A DNA stretch of 64,000 nt from Flavobacterium aquaticum (lineage in GTDB: Bacteria; Bacteroidota; Bacteroidia; Flavobacteriales; Flavobacteriaceae): the NCBI RefSeq assembly GCF_003259835.1, contig NZ_QLMI01000002.1, forward strand, positions 411,302 to 475,301, written 5' to 3'. Positions 37,136 through 46,273 of the stretch are shown piece after piece; position 1 is the first letter of the stretch; the number at the start of each line of letters is the position of its first letter. Made by a program: the position numbers and the translations under genes. The notes beneath the pieces were generated by a model. It saw nothing but the letters and a program-made list of their open reading frames with translations. It ran no database searches and had not been told where the DNA came from.

Positions 37136-38477
37136 AATCAGCAGAGAGTTTCTATCTGAAATAGAACAACTTATAAGTGAAAACAAGTCGCAAGAATTAC
37201 TTTTGCTTCTTGAAGATATTCACTTTGCTGATATTGCCGAAATCATGGAAGAACTCGATGATTATGGCGCTGGTTATATTTTTAACACCTTAGATTCTGA
37301 AAAAACAGCAGAGATTCTGTTAGAATTAGACGAAGAAGTTCGTGAAAAAATCTTAAAAAACCTTTCCCCAAAAGAAATTGCAGAAGAGCTTGATGAATTA
37401 AGCACCGACGACGCTGCCGACATTATTGCCGAGTTACCACAACACAAAAAAGAGCAAGTAATTTCGGAATTAGAAGACGTTGAACACGCCAAAGACATTG
37501 TAGATTTATTACGTTACGATGAAGATTCTGCTGGTGGTTTGATGGGAAAAGAGTTGGTAAAAGTCAACGAAAACTGGAACGTTTTAACTTGCGTAAAAGA
37601 AATGCGCGCACAAGCTGAAAATGTTTCAAGAGTACATTCAATATATGTAGTTGATGATGAAGAACGATTAAAAGGTCGTTTATCATTAAAAGATTTATTA
37701 ACTACCTCAACAAAAACACCTATTAGCGATGTTTACATCAAAAAAGTAGATTACGTAAAAGTAGATACAAAAGATGTAGAAGTTGCCCGAATCATGCAAA
37801 AATACGACTTGGAAGCCATTCCTGTTGTGGATGAATTAGGTCGTTTAGTTGGCCGCATTACCATTGACGATATTATTGATGTCATCAAAGAAGAAGCCGA
37901 CAAAGATTACCAGTTAGCAGCGGGTATCTCGCAAGACGTGGAGGCCGATGATAGTATTTTAGAACTAACAAAAGCACGTTTGCCTTGGTTGGTTTTAGCT
38001 TTATTTGGTGGATTTATTTCCGTACACGTTTTAGGGATTTTCGAACCAGTAATGGAATTACATCCTGAATTATTTTTCTTTACACCACTTATCGCAGCGA
38101 TGGCTGGAAATGTTGGAGTACAATCTTCTGCGATTATTGTGCAAGGTTTGGCAAACAACACTATTATTGGTCCTGTTGTAGAACGATTATTAAAAGAACT
38201 TTCATTGAGTTTATTAAACGGAGTTATTCTTTCTGTGATTTTATTAGCAGGTAGTTATTTTTTATTAGGTTACGAAATCCATGTTGGTTATACGGTTTCA
38301 ATTGCTTTACTTTCGGTAATTATTATGGCGTCGTTAATCGGAACTTTTATCCCAATTATCTTAAATAAATATGGAGTTGACCCTGCATTAGCAACAGGTC
38401 CGTTTATTACTACTAGTAACGATATCTTAGGGATTTTGACCTATTTTACGATTGCTAAGATTATTTTGGGAATTTAA
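37125..38477 (+). CDS. mgtE: Magnesium transporter MgtE
   Basis: MgtE (450 aa) is a Mg2+-gated magnesium channel. The N-terminal MgtE domain (about residues 1-130, rich in Asp and Glu) is followed by two CBS domains (about 135-250, with [34 protein letters not shown]). The C-terminal pore has about five transmembrane helices, with [21 protein letters not shown] and [24 protein letters not shown] in the pore region. Its start overlaps the last 11 bases of rsmA, so translation is probably coupled, a conserved pair in Bacteroidota. Confidence 0.95.
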   Translation: MEFKISREFLSEIEQLISENKSQELLLLLEDIHFADIAEIMEELDDYGAGYIFNTLDSEKTAEILLELDEEVREKILKNLSPKEIAEELDELSTDDAADIIAELPQHKKEQVISELEDVEHAKDIVDLLRYDEDSAGGLMGKELVKVNENWNVLTCVKEMRAQAENVSRVHSIYVVDDEERLKGRLSLKDLLTTSTKTPISDVYIKKVDYVKVDTKDVEVARIMQKYDLEAIPVVDELGRLVGRITIDDIIDVIKEEADKDYQLAAGISQDVEADDSILELTKARLPWLVLALFGGFISVHVLGIFEPVMELHPELFFFTPLIAAMAGNVGVQSSAIIVQGLANNTIIGPVVERLLKELSLSLLNGVILSVILLAGSYFLLGYEIHVGYTVSIALLSVIIMASLIGTFIPIILNKYGVDPALATGPFITTSNDILGILTYFTIAKIILGI

Positions 38478-38544
38478 TTTCACTTACTTCCCAACCTTTT
38501 GTATTTTATTTCACTCTATACTAGAAACACTAAAGTTTATAGAG

Positions 38545-39074
38545 ATGAAAAAAATAATTTTGACATTCCTTTTGTTAACCTCAATAGCGTCATTTTCACA
38601 AGAAGAAACTAAAGAGCGCTTCTTATTTGAAAAAAAACTAAATCTAGCTACTAAAAATGATTCTATTTCCAAGCACATAAAAAATATTGAAGAAATTTCG
38701 ATTTCAGCAAATACTGATTCTTTGTCATCTGACTCAAAATGGGAGCTTTTATATTTGCACCAAACAGGATGGCAAGAATCAATGCCAAATAATCCTCATA
38801 AAAAAATAATTTGTACATCGGAAAACGAAACAATGTCGTTACTGGTAAAGATTTAAAAGACTTTTTTCAATCAATCGGTCAAAAAGAAATTGTATTTAAT
38901 CAACTCCCGTCTGAATTATCCTACATGAATAGAGAAGCTCCTTTAAATGGAAAATTCACAATTATATTTCTAAAAAACAATCACATTACTTTACAATATA
39001 TTCACAGCTATCCTAACGGAAATCAATCGAGTTGGTTTAGAAAAACAAATTATTATTTAAAAAGAATTAACTAA
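38545..39074 (+). pseudogene. Small secreted protein gene split by a frameshift at an A7 tract
   Basis: The first part starts at the ATG at 38545 with a signal peptide (MKKIILTFLLLTSIASFSQ) and runs in frame to a stop at 38856. The second part, in the next frame, continues to 39074 with the reading YIGKRNNVVTGKDLKDFFQSIGQKE. The switch fits the A7 run at 38800-38806: one more A would join both parts into about 177 residues. Either the gene is frameshifted, or the assembly has a homopolymer error. No family is recognised. It lies between mgtE and the DUF4139 gene on the same strand. Confidence 0.6.
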
Positions 39075-39086
39075 AAACTATATCAA

Positions 39087-40691
39087 ATGAAAAGAATATT
39101 TTCACTATTAATCGTTCTGGTGTCAGCAATCACATTTGCTCAAAAACCAATTTTTACTTCGGCCAAAATTAAAAGCGCCACTATTTATAGTAATTCTGCA
39201 GAATTAAACCACACAGCTTCGGCTACAATTCCTTCTGGAACTAGCGAAATTGTTATTAAAAATGTAGCGGATTATGTCAATGAGAATACCATTCAAATTG
39301 GTGCTCCAGCTAATGTTACGGTTTTATCGGTTCAGTTTACACGAAATTTTATTTCGGAATATGAAATTGACGAAAGTAATCCGATGATTAAAAAGGTACG
39401 TGATAGTATTGTTCTTATCGAAAAAGAAATGGGAAAAATTGCCAATGAAAAAGTTTCCTATTCCAAAACCATTGATTTATTAGATAAAAATCAAAACGTT
39501 GCTGGGCAAAATTCGGGTTTGAATGTCACCGAATTAATCAAACTAGTAGATTATTATCGAGCGAAAAGAAATGAATTGAGCAATTTGGTTGATGTTCTTA
39601 TTGAAAAAGAGAACAAGTTAAAAGACAAACTTTCAAAACTGAATTCTAAGTTAGAATTGAATACTCAAAAACAAGAAAAAACCTCACAAGGAAAATTAGT
39701 GTTACAAGTTATGACTGATGTTGCAAGCTCGGTAAATTTGGACATCAATTACCTAACCAACAATGCTTCATGGTCGCCATTTTATGATTTGCGTGCGGAC
39801 AATATCAACTCGCCAATCAACTTAATGTACAAAGCAAAAGTGGTGCAAAACACAGGAATCGATTGGAAAAAAGTAAAACTAACACTTTCAAGCGGTAATC
39901 CAAATCAAAATAACACAGCTCCTATTTTACAAGCTTGGTTTTTAAGATATGGTTATCCAAGAACTTATAACAATAGTAATGTAGTTATGAATTCTGTAGC
40001 GATAAGAGGAGCTGTTTCATATGATAAAAAAGTGGAAATGGACGAATCTTCCATCTCAAACTACACGACAATCAACGAAAACCAATTAAATGTTTCTTTT
40101 GATATTGATATTCCTTATGATATTTTATCCAATGGAAAAGCGCATAGTGTAGCCTTGAAAGATTTAAAATTACCAGCAACTTATAAATACTATGCAGTTC
40201 CAAAAGTAGAAAAAGAAGCCTTTTTATTAGCTGAAATTAGCGAATATTCTAAATTCAATTTATTACCTGGGGAAGCCAATATTATTTTCGAAGGCATGTA
40301 TGTAGGCAAAACCATGATTAATCCAAATCAAACTTCAGATACTTTGAATTTGAGTATGGGAAGAGATAAAAAAATCGCCATCAAACGTGAAAAAATCGCA
40401 GATAAATCGGGAACTAAATTCTTATCAGGTTATAAAGAGCAAACGTTTACTTATGATATCACGATAAAAAACAACAAAAAAGAAGCGATTGAAATGTTGT
40501 TAAAAGATCAATATCCAATTAGCACCGATAAAGAAATTACTATAGAATTGTTAGACAACGGAAAAGCAAAAGCAAACCCAGAAACCGGAATTCTAACTTG
40601 GGATGTAAAACTTGGTGCTGGAGAAACCAAGAAATTCAGAATAAGTTATAAGGTCAAATATCCGAAGGATAAGTTTATAGATAATTTGTAA
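39087..40691 (+). CDS. DUF4139 (MuiA-type) secreted protein
   Basis: This 534-aa protein has a signal peptide (MKRIFSLLIVLVSAITFAQ). The N-terminal DUF4140-like part (KSATIYSNSAELNHTASATIPSG) is followed by a coiled-coil stretch (about residues 95-210), and the DUF4139 beta domain with VASSVNLDINYLTNNASWSPFYDLRAD and the tail KKFRISYKVKYPKDKF. These features match mucoidy-inhibitor MuiA family proteins, whose role is not settled. The C-terminus ends at a repeat-rich convergent gap. Confidence 0.85.
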   Translation: MKRIFSLLIVLVSAITFAQKPIFTSAKIKSATIYSNSAELNHTASATIPSGTSEIVIKNVADYVNENTIQIGAPANVTVLSVQFTRNFISEYEIDESNPMIKKVRDSIVLIEKEMGKIANEKVSYSKTIDLLDKNQNVAGQNSGLNVTELIKLVDYYRAKRNELSNLVDVLIEKENKLKDKLSKLNSKLELNTQKQEKTSQGKLVLQVMTDVASSVNLDINYLTNNASWSPFYDLRADNINSPINLMYKAKVVQNTGIDWKKVKLTLSSGNPNQNNTAPILQAWFLRYGYPRTYNNSNVVMNSVAIRGAVSYDKKVEMDESSISNYTTINENQLNVSFDIDIPYDILSNGKAHSVALKDLKLPATYKYYAVPKVEKEAFLLAEISEYSKFNLLPGEANIIFEGMYVGKTMINPNQTSDTLNLSMGRDKKIAIKREKIADKSGTKFLSGYKEQTFTYDITIKNNKKEAIEMLLKDQYPISTDKEITIELLDNGKAKANPETGILTWDVKLGAGETKKFRISYKVKYPKDKFIDNL

Positions 40692-40700
40692 AAAAACACT

Positions 40701-40775
40701 TTGTCAAGCTGAACTCGTTTCAGCTTCTCAAACTGGATTCTGAAACAATCCCGAAGTTTCGGGACAGAATGACAA
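40701..40775. repeat. Dispersed palindromic element (TTGTCA...TGACAA)
   Basis: Outer arms TTGTCA (40701-40706) and TGACAA (40770-40775) enclose two hairpins: AAGCTGAA-CTCGT-TTCAGCTT and TCCCGAAGTTTCGGGA. This is the layout of the short palindromic elements seen at many Flavobacterium intergenic sites. The region lies between convergent stops. Confidence 0.55.
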
Positions 40776-40777
40776 AA

Positions 40778-40838
40778 AATCAGTGTTCAGTTATAAGTGT
40801 TCAGTATACAACTGAATACTTATAACTGAACACTGATT
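40778..40838. terminator. 28-bp inverted repeat, probable bidirectional terminator
   Basis: Left arm 40778-40805 and right arm 40811-40838 match over 28 bp with one mismatch and a 5-base loop. The arms contain AGTGTTCAG motifs twice. A T7 run follows at 40841-40847. It lies between the convergent DUF4139 and aldo-keto reductase genes. Confidence 0.7.
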
Positions 40839-40845
40839 ACTTTTT

Positions 40846-41886
40846 TTAAGGCGCTGGATTTGGAATTAATTCCTGAATTTTTTCAATTTCAGCAATAATT
40901 TCGTCAGATAAAATCGTGTCGAAAGCTTGAATGTTTTCTTGCAGTTGTTCCATCGTTGTAGCTCCAATAATCGTTGAAGTCACAAATTTTTGTCGATTCA
41001 CAAAAGCAATTGCCATTTGGGTTAACGTTAAACCATTGGCTTCTGCTAATTCTTTGTATAATTTGGTTGCTTTGAAGCAGTTTTCATTGGTATAACGAAC
41101 AAAATTTGGAAACAATTTCATACGAGAATTTTCTGGATATCCGTTTAAATATTTCCCAGATAAAAATCCGAAACCTAATGGCGAATACGCTAACAACCCA
41201 ACATTTTCTCGCATTCCAATTTCTGACAGACCAACTTCATACAATCGGTTCAATAACGAAAATGGATTTTGTATTGTAGCGATTCTTGGCAAACCGTGTT
41301 TCTCGCTTTCCATCAAAAAACGCATCACACCCCACGGATTTTCATTTGAAAGTCCAATATGTTTGATTTTTCCTTCTTTGATTAATCCATCGTAAACTGT
41401 TAATACATCAAAAATATTATCTTGCCATTTTGGATCTAATTCCTGAACACCACGCTTTTGAAACATGTTCATTACACGCTCTGGCCAATGCATTTGATAT
41501 AAATCGATATAATCGGTTTGAAGGTTTTTTAAACTTAATTCAACCGCTTCGTGAATACTTTTCTTTGAAAAATCCAATGGCTGACGAATGTATTCCATTC
41601 CACGATTTGGTCCTGCAATTTTAGTAGCTAAAACTAATTTCTCACGCTCCGAAGTTCCGATTTTCTTAATCCAAGTTCCGATGTGACGCTCTGTACTTCC
41701 GAAGATTTGAGCGTTACCTCCAATTGGGTACATCTCAGCAGTATCAATAAAATTGATTCCTTTTTCAATAGCATAATCCAATTGACTGTGCGATTCATTT
41801 TCGGAATTTTGATTTCCAAAAGTCATCGTTCCTAAACAGATTTTACTGACTTTTAGTTCGGTATTAGGTAGTGTTGTATAGTTCAT
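40846..41886 (-). CDS. Aldo-keto reductase (Tas/YghZ-like)
   Basis: The 346-aa protein (ATG at 41886; the upstream codon at 41913 adds an unlikely N-terminus) is an NADP-dependent aldo-keto reductase, TIM-barrel fold. The catalytic residues are visible: Asp in NFIDTAEMYP, Tyr in the same motif, Lys in VLATKI and His in YQMHWPER. The NADP-binding segment GATTMEQLQENIQAFD is near the C-terminus. The opening MNYTTLPNTELKVSKICLGTMTFG is typical of Tas-type enzymes. Substrate unknown. No obvious operon partner. Confidence 0.88.
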   Translation of the reverse strand: MNYTTLPNTELKVSKICLGTMTFGNQNSENESHSQLDYAIEKGINFIDTAEMYPIGGNAQIFGSTERHIGTWIKKIGTSEREKLVLATKIAGPNRGMEYIRQPLDFSKKSIHEAVELSLKNLQTDYIDLYQMHWPERVMNMFQKRGVQELDPKWQDNIFDVLTVYDGLIKEGKIKHIGLSNENPWGVMRFLMESEKHGLPRIATIQNPFSLLNRLYEVGLSEIGMRENVGLLAYSPLGFGFLSGKYLNGYPENSRMKLFPNFVRYTNENCFKATKLYKELAEANGLTLTQMAIAFVNRQKFVTSTIIGATTMEQLQENIQAFDTILSDEIIAEIEKIQELIPNPAP

Positions 41887-41935
41887 TTCGGAATTTGAAA
41901 ATTTAAAATCCAAAGTTACAAAGTTTAAACCAAAG

Positions 41936-41968
41936 AAAAAGGCTTGAATTTAGAACTCAAGCCTTTTT
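41936..41968 (-). terminator. Terminator after the OmpA lipoprotein gene
   Basis: AAAAAGGCTTGA and TCAAGCCTTTTT form a perfect 12-bp stem with a 9-base loop. On the minus strand it follows the OmpA stop by 19 bases; it also precedes the aldo-keto reductase start. Confidence 0.8.
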
Positions 41969-41987
41969 ATCAATCTTTTATAAAATG

Positions 41988-42953
41988 TTATAGTTCATTC
42001 AACATTTTAGAAATCTCATCTAACTTAGGTGTTAAGATAATTTCGATTCTTCTGTTTTTTGCTTTTCCTTCTGCTGTTTCATTGCTCATTAAAGGAGCAT
42101 ATTCACCACGACCTGCAGCTGTTAAGTTTTCTTTCTTCACTTTAGCATTCGCAGATAAAATATTTACGATTGCTGTAGCACGTTTTGTAGACAAATCCCA
42201 GTTGTTTTCAACTCCACCACCAATTGTTCCAGTAATTTTATCATTATCGGTATGGCCTTCAATTAAAACAGAAATATCTGGATTATCACCTAACACTTTC
42301 CCCACTAAATCCACTGCTTTTTTACCTTCTGACCCAACTGTCCAACTTCCTGATTCGAAAAGCAATTTGTTTTCCATAGAAACATATACTTTTCCATCTT
42401 TTTCCGTTACAGTTAAACCTTTTCCTTCAAATGCTTTCAACGATTTAGACAATGTTTCTTTTAATTTTTTCATTGCTGCTTCTTTGTCGGCCATCATTTT
42501 TTCTAATTCTGCTAAACGAGTTGACGAAGCTTCTAAATCTTTTTTCAATTTATTTAAACGGTCTTGCTCTGCTGCTAAAGCTTTTTGCTTGGCTTCTAGC
42601 TCAGCTAACAATTGTCTGTTTTTATTAATATTGGCTTCTAAAGCATCGTTGCTATCTTTTTCAAGTGCTGCGTAAGACGCTTTCAAATTATCTAAACTCT
42701 TTTTTGTTGCTGCATAATCTGCCGCCAATTTATCACGTTCTGCTTTGGTTTTGTCTAATTCAGTTTGTAAATTATTCTTGTCTAGCTCTAACTGATTTTT
42801 ATCTGTTTTTAACAAGCCGTTTTCATCTGATAAAGCATTGTGTTCTTTCTTTAAATCGGCATATTTGTTTTCTAAATCTTGGTAGATTTTTTTAGAAACA
42901 CATGAAGTAGTTAAACTCAAAACTACACAAGCAAGGGCAAATTTTCTAATCAT
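41988..42953 (-). CDS. OmpA-family lipoprotein with coiled coil
   Basis: The 321-aa protein (ATG at 42953) has a lipoprotein signal, MIRKFALACVVLSLTTSC, with the lipobox Cys at residue 18. Residues about 25-190 are a long coiled coil (Lys- and Glu-rich heptads, including KNNLQTELDKTKAERDKLAADY). The C-terminus is an OmpA peptidoglycan-binding domain: VSVLIEGHTDND, LSTKRATAIVNIL and GRGEYAPLMSNETAEGKAKNRRIEIIL. It should tether the outer membrane to peptidoglycan. The upstream codon at 42998 lacks a good signal and was rejected. Confidence 0.9.
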   Translation of the reverse strand: MIRKFALACVVLSLTTSCVSKKIYQDLENKYADLKKEHNALSDENGLLKTDKNQLELDKNNLQTELDKTKAERDKLAADYAATKKSLDNLKASYAALEKDSNDALEANINKNRQLLAELEAKQKALAAEQDRLNKLKKDLEASSTRLAELEKMMADKEAAMKKLKETLSKSLKAFEGKGLTVTEKDGKVYVSMENKLLFESGSWTVGSEGKKAVDLVGKVLGDNPDISVLIEGHTDNDKITGTIGGGVENNWDLSTKRATAIVNILSANAKVKKENLTAAGRGEYAPLMSNETAEGKAKNRRIEIILTPKLDEISKMLNEL

Positions 42954-43050
42954 TAGTATTATCGTTTTTATAATTGATTTTTTGGTTTCAAGTTTCAAGT
43001 TTTTGTTTTGACGTTGATCTTTGAACTTGTTCTTGAATTTGAATTTGTTC

Positions 43051-43812
43051 TTATTTTATTTCTACTAAAACCGGACAATGGTCAGAATGTTTGGCTTCTG
43101 GCAAAATTAATGCTCTTTGAATTTTATCTTTCAAAGGTTCGGCTGCCAAACAATAATCAATTCTCCAACCTTTATTATTATTTCGAGCATTAGCTCTGTA
43201 ACTCCACCAACTGTAATTGTGTGGTTCTTTGTTTAAATGGCGAAAGGTATCGATAAATCCACTTTTCATAAAACCGTCTAACCAAGCGCGCTCTTCGGGT
43301 AAAAAACCTGAAATTTTTGCATTTCTAATTGGATCATGAATATCGATTGCTTCATGACAAATGTTATAATCACCACAAATTACCAAGTTTGGAACTTCTT
43401 TTTTTAACTCATTTACATAGTTTTGAAAATCGTCCATGTACATAAATTTATGTTCTAATCTATCAATATTTGTGCCAGATGGAAGATACAAACTCATAAC
43501 AGAAACGTCTTCAAAATCTACACGCAAATTTCTTCCTTCAAAATCCATGTGCTGAATTCCTGTTCCGAAAACCACTTTTTTAGGTTCAATTTTAGACAAA
43601 ACAGCAACACCACTATATCCTTTTTTCTCCGCTGGAAAATAATACTGGTACGGATAACCTGCTGCTTCGATTTCTAATTTTGGAATTTGGTCTTCCGTAG
43701 CTTTAATTTCTTGAAGACAAATAACATCGGGATTTGCTTGTTGCAACCATTCTAAAAAACCTTTGGTAATGGCGGCACGAATTCCGTTAACATTGTAAGA
43801 TATGATTTTCAT
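43051..43812 (-). CDS. xth: Exodeoxyribonuclease III
   Basis: ExoIII (253 aa, full length) is an AP endonuclease and 3'-5' exonuclease in base-excision repair. Motifs: MKIISYNVNGIRAA, ICLQEIKATEDQIP (Mg-binding Glu), VMSLYLPSG, GDYNICHEAID, the YSWWSYR substrate loop, and the catalytic SDHCPVLVEI end. A -7 box (43833-43840) lies 20 bases upstream. It stands alone, between OmpA and the acyltransferase gene. Confidence 0.95.
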   Translation of the reverse strand: MKIISYNVNGIRAAITKGFLEWLQQANPDVICLQEIKATEDQIPKLEIEAAGYPYQYYFPAEKKGYSGVAVLSKIEPKKVVFGTGIQHMDFEGRNLRVDFEDVSVMSLYLPSGTNIDRLEHKFMYMDDFQNYVNELKKEVPNLVICGDYNICHEAIDIHDPIRNAKISGFLPEERAWLDGFMKSGFIDTFRHLNKEPHNYSWWSYRANARNNNKGWRIDYCLAAEPLKDKIQRALILPEAKHSDHCPVLVEIK

Positions 43813-43832
43813 TTTCTACTCTAGCTTTTGAC

Positions 43833-43840
43833 CAAATATA
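43833..43840 (-). promoter_or_regulatory. -7 box for xth
   Basis: TATATTTG on the minus strand, 20 bases before the ATG. No clear TTG partner. Confidence 0.5.
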
Positions 43841-43974
43841 ATAAAAAGGTTTTTAAAAATAAAGATTAGATTTCATCGAATTCATAATTCATTAACTATC
43901 AGGTCAGTAAAAAATATAACAAAATAGCTTTTTTTATTACCAAATGAAAAGTGCTGAAAATTCATCAAAATTCT

Positions 43975-43982
43975 TATCTTTG
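43975..43982 (+). promoter_or_regulatory. -7 box for the OlsF/GlsF-type gene
   Basis: TATCTTTG on the plus strand, 25 bases before the ATG at 44008. No clear TTG partner in the expected window. Confidence 0.55.
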
Positions 43983-44007
43983 TTTCTTGCTCAATAAACA
44001 AAAATAA

Positions 44008-45798
44008 ATGGGTTTAGTTACTGCTAAAGAAGTTGCAAAAGCGATAAATGCTGACAAATATGGGGTTTTCGGGACTTTCTCGGGCTGGTTGCTCATGAAA
44101 GTACTTAAGATTTCTACGCTGAACAAAATTTATGATAGAAACAAACATTTGAGTGAATTGGAATTCTTAAATGCTATTTTAGATGAATTCCAAATCAAAT
44201 TTGAAATCCCAGAAGAAGATTTAAAACGTTTACCAAAAGACGGCGCATATATTACCATTTCAAACCATCCACTTGGCGGAATTGACGGCATTTTATTGTT
44301 GAAATTAATGTTAGAAAGAGAACCTAATTTCAAAATTATTGCCAATTTTCTATTGCATCGCATCGAACCGATGAAACCGTATATTATGCCGGTAAATCCG
44401 TTTGAAAATCATAAAGACGCCAAATCGAGCGTTGTTGGAATCAAAGAAACATTACGTCATTTAAGCGATGGAAAACCATTAGGAATGTTCCCTGCAGGAG
44501 AAGTTTCTACTTATAAAGACGGAAAGTTAGTAGTGGACAAACCTTGGGAAGAAGGCGCTATCAAAGTTATTCGTAAAGCACAAGTTCCAGTTGTACCAAT
44601 TTATTTTCATGCTAAGAACAGTAAATTATTTTACTTCTTATCAAAGATTGATGATACGCTTAGAACGGCTAAATTACCAAGTGAATTATTAACTCAAAAA
44701 GACCGAGTGATTAAAGTTCGAATTGGGAAACCTATTTCGGTAGCAGAACAAAACGAATATCAAGATATTGAAGCATATGGAGATTTCTTACGCAAGAAAA
44801 CATACATGCTTTCGAATGCTTTTGAAGATGAAAGTAAAATTAATTTGCCAAAATTAAGCATTCCAAAACCACCTAAACAAATTGCTAAACCAGCCAATCA
44901 CGAGCAAATTTTAGAAGAAATGGCTTGTTTGAAAAAAGGTGATTATCGTTTATTACAAAGTAAAAATTATGAAGTTTACTTCGTAACGGCAGATAAAATT
45001 CCGAATATCTTACACGAAATTGGTCGTTTACGCGAAATTACATTTAGAGAAGTTGGAGAAGGAACAAATGAATCGTTAGATTTAGATGCTTACGATAAAT
45101 ATTATCACCATATGTTTTTGTGGGATGAAGACGCACAGTGTATTGCTGGTGCTTATCGTATGGGATTAGGTTCTCACATTTATCCAAAACATGGAATTGA
45201 CGGTTTTTATTTGCATGAATTGTTCCGTTTTGAACCAGAGTTATATGATATGATGAGTAAATCTATCGAAATGGGTAGAGCATTTATCATCAAAGAATAC
45301 CAAATGAAACCTATGCCTTTGTTCTTGTTATGGAAAGGAATTGTTCATACAACTTTACATTACCCAGAACATAAATATTTGATTGGTGGCGTAAGTATTA
45401 GTAATCAATTCTCTGATTTTTCAAAATCGTTGATGATTGAATTTATGAAGTCGCACTATTACGATCCGTATATTGCGCAATACGTTCATCCGAAAAAAGA
45501 ATATAAAGTAAAACTGAAAGACGCTGACAAAGATTTCGTATTCAACGAAACTGAAGCCGATTTGAATAAGTTTGACAAGATAATTGATGAAGTAGAACCA
45601 GGAAATTTACGTTTACCGGTTTTAATTAAAAAATACATCAAACAAAACGCAAGAGTGGTAGCATTTAATGTTGACCCATTATTCAACAACTCGGTTGATG
45701 GTTTAATGTACATTAAAATTGCCGATTTACCAGAAAGCACCGTAAAACCCGTTATGGAAGAATTTCAAGCGGAATTGGAAAGAAAAGAGAAAGGCTAA
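44008..45798 (+). CDS. Bifunctional amino-lipid acyltransferase, OlsF/GlsF-type
   Basis: The 596-aa protein fuses two acyltransferases. The N-terminal half (about residues 60-270) is PlsC-like, with the acceptor motif ISNHPLGGIDGI (His87, Asp93), MFPAGEVSTYKDGK and KAQVPVVPIYFHAKN, and it should O-acylate. The C-terminal half (about 320-560) is a GNAT-type N-acyltransferase like OlsB, with LREITFREVGEGTN and YRMGLGSHIYPKHGIDGFYLHELFRFEPEL. In Flavobacteria such fusions make ornithine or glycine amino lipids; which amino acid is used cannot be decided here. The stop codon lies inside the terminator stem that follows. Confidence 0.88.
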   Translation: MGLVTAKEVAKAINADKYGVFGTFSGWLLMKVLKISTLNKIYDRNKHLSELEFLNAILDEFQIKFEIPEEDLKRLPKDGAYITISNHPLGGIDGILLLKLMLEREPNFKIIANFLLHRIEPMKPYIMPVNPFENHKDAKSSVVGIKETLRHLSDGKPLGMFPAGEVSTYKDGKLVVDKPWEEGAIKVIRKAQVPVVPIYFHAKNSKLFYFLSKIDDTLRTAKLPSELLTQKDRVIKVRIGKPISVAEQNEYQDIEAYGDFLRKKTYMLSNAFEDESKINLPKLSIPKPPKQIAKPANHEQILEEMACLKKGDYRLLQSKNYEVYFVTADKIPNILHEIGRLREITFREVGEGTNESLDLDAYDKYYHHMFLWDEDAQCIAGAYRMGLGSHIYPKHGIDGFYLHELFRFEPELYDMMSKSIEMGRAFIIKEYQMKPMPLFLLWKGIVHTTLHYPEHKYLIGGVSISNQFSDFSKSLMIEFMKSHYYDPYIAQYVHPKKEYKVKLKDADKDFVFNETEADLNKFDKIIDEVEPGNLRLPVLIKKYIKQNARVVAFNVDPLFNNSVDGLMYIKIADLPESTVKPVMEEFQAELERKEKG

Positions 45799-45823
45799 TC
45801 GATTTGATTAGCCTTTCTCTTTT
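45783..45823. terminator. Bidirectional terminator overlapping the OlsF/GlsF-type stop codon
   Basis: AAAAGAGAAAGGCTAATC (45783-45800) and its perfect 18-bp complement GATTAGCCTTTCTCTTTT (45806-45823) pair around a 5-base loop. The TAA at 45796-45798 lies inside the stem. It also serves the convergent RDD gene. Confidence 0.85.
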
Positions 45824-45835
45824 AATAATTAAGTT

Positions 45836-46264
45836 CTACTTTTTAACCTCAACAACAGTTGTATTTGCAATAATATCGCCCAAACGTTGATTTTTACTTG
45901 AATTTTTAATAGTCAAAATTCCAATAATTCCAAAAGGAAACATATCAATTGGGTCGAATAAATGTCTTGTGATAGATTGACCAAAAGTTAATTCACCATT
46001 ATTTGATGTTAATGATTTAGGTTTTAAATTCATAATCGAATTTCCTAATGTAGCGCCAAAGAAAACTTCTGTCAATACAATAATTGTAAACCACATAATA
46101 AACGGAACAATTGCTGCTATTCCAGTAACTGAGAAACCTCCTTCATTATTTTGTTCACCAAACGAATAAAGATAAGCAAAGATTAAAGAGTACAAAAGCA
46201 CATAATCTATTAACCCAGCAACAAATCTTCTTCCGATATTCTTTTTATTTCCTAATTGGTTCAT
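45836..46264 (-). CDS. RDD family membrane protein
   Basis: The 142-aa protein matches the RDD family: the opening basic segment KKNIGRRFVAGLIDYVLLY has the Arg-Asp pattern, then about three transmembrane segments, and a closing RHLFDPIDMFPFGIIGI. RDD proteins are small polytopic inner-membrane proteins of uncertain role. It is the last gene of a five-gene minus-strand operon (48254 to 45836), 9 bases after the M48 peptidase. Confidence 0.85.
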   Translation of the reverse strand: MNQLGNKKNIGRRFVAGLIDYVLLYSLIFAYLYSFGEQNNEGGFSVTGIAAIVPFIMWFTIIVLTEVFFGATLGNSIMNLKPKSLTSNNGELTFGQSITRHLFDPIDMFPFGIIGILTIKNSSKNQRLGDIIANTTVVEVKK

Positions 46265-46273
46265 AATTAAAAA

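Noticed and set aside
38811..39074. Independent 87-aa gene starting at ATG 38811
   Set aside because: Its body continues the frame of the 38545 gene after a homopolymer shift, and the ATG lies inside that gene's coding stretch.
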